Assembly (NCBI RefSeq): GCF_904848625.1
Contig: NZ_CAJHCP010000008.1
Span: 1-64,000, forward strand
Origin: Paraburkholderia metrosideri
Lineage (GTDB): Bacteria > Pseudomonadota > Gammaproteobacteria > Burkholderiales > Burkholderiaceae
Direction: 5' to 3'
Length of the DNA stretch: 64,000 bases
Below are positions 63,955 through 64,000 of the stretch, one piece after another. The stretch's first letter is position 1; every line of letters starts with the position of its first letter. Both the position numbers and the translations under genes were made by a program. The notes beneath the pieces were generated by a model that worked only from the letters and a program-made list of their open reading frames with translations, had not been told where the DNA came from and searched no databases.

Positions 63955-64000
63955 GCAGTTTCGATTACTTTGTGAAGGTGCTCGCACCGTCGATATGTGC

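Overview
The window looks like ordinary chromosomal DNA of a Burkholderia-type betaproteobacterium, most likely Paraburkholderia. This rests on the high-GC coding, the protein sequences, and two conserved gene orders: kdsD-kdsC-lptC-lptA-lptB-rpoN-hpf-ptsN-hprK-rapZ, and TPR protein-lolB-ispE-tRNA-Gln-prs-rplY-pth. HprK beside PtsN is typical of beta- and alphaproteobacteria with an incomplete PTS. I saw no phage, insertion sequence, CRISPR array, rRNA or replication origin.

Layout. 1-1.9 kb: the end of ilvA, a cytosolic 5'-nucleotidase and queF. 1.9-6.3 kb: a probable N-acyl-D-amino-acid catabolic cassette (RpiR regulator, D-aminoacylase and RidA on the minus strand, opposite a PLP enzyme of the D-serine dehydratase family). 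6.4-11 kb: an MFS drug exporter with its MarR regulator, an EcsC-family protein, an alpha/beta hydrolase and a CHRD protein. 11.6-18.6 kb: an accessory BvgS-type hybrid sensor kinase of 1499 residues, an aquaporin with an unusual predicted pore filter and two NarL-type response regulators, all on one strand. 18.9-21.3 kb: an MFS transporter divergent from a LysR regulator. 21.7-27 kb: a B-family (ba3-type) haem-copper oxidase with three c-type cytochromes carrying seven CxxCH sites in total, plus a 57-residue membrane subunit.

27-43 kb: a chemoreceptor with a sigma-28 promoter, a DUF4239 protein, ssb, an MFS transporter divergent from uvrA, an AI-2E family permease, a Fur-boxed PepSY protein, purU, a Nudix hydrolase, a LysE exporter, apt and a KefB-like antiporter. 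43.5-52.9 kb: Kdo synthesis and LPS transport genes, then rpoN and the nitrogen-PTS genes. 53-64 kb: mutY-mutM, a large TPR protein, lolB, ispE, tRNA-Gln(TTG), prs, rplY, pth, hisC, ferredoxin, coaD and rsmD.

The least ordinary parts are the kinase-aquaporin-double regulator locus, the multi-haem ba3 oxidase cluster, the D-amino acid cassette, and several regulatory sequences: a Fur box exactly at the PepSY start site, a sigma-54-like element in front of rpoN, a possibly leaderless kdsD transcript, an orphan terminator suggesting a small RNA, and a terminator-like hairpin in the rplY leader. Nothing here is a clear example of a wholly new system. Functions are inferred from motifs read by eye and gene context; no searches were run.
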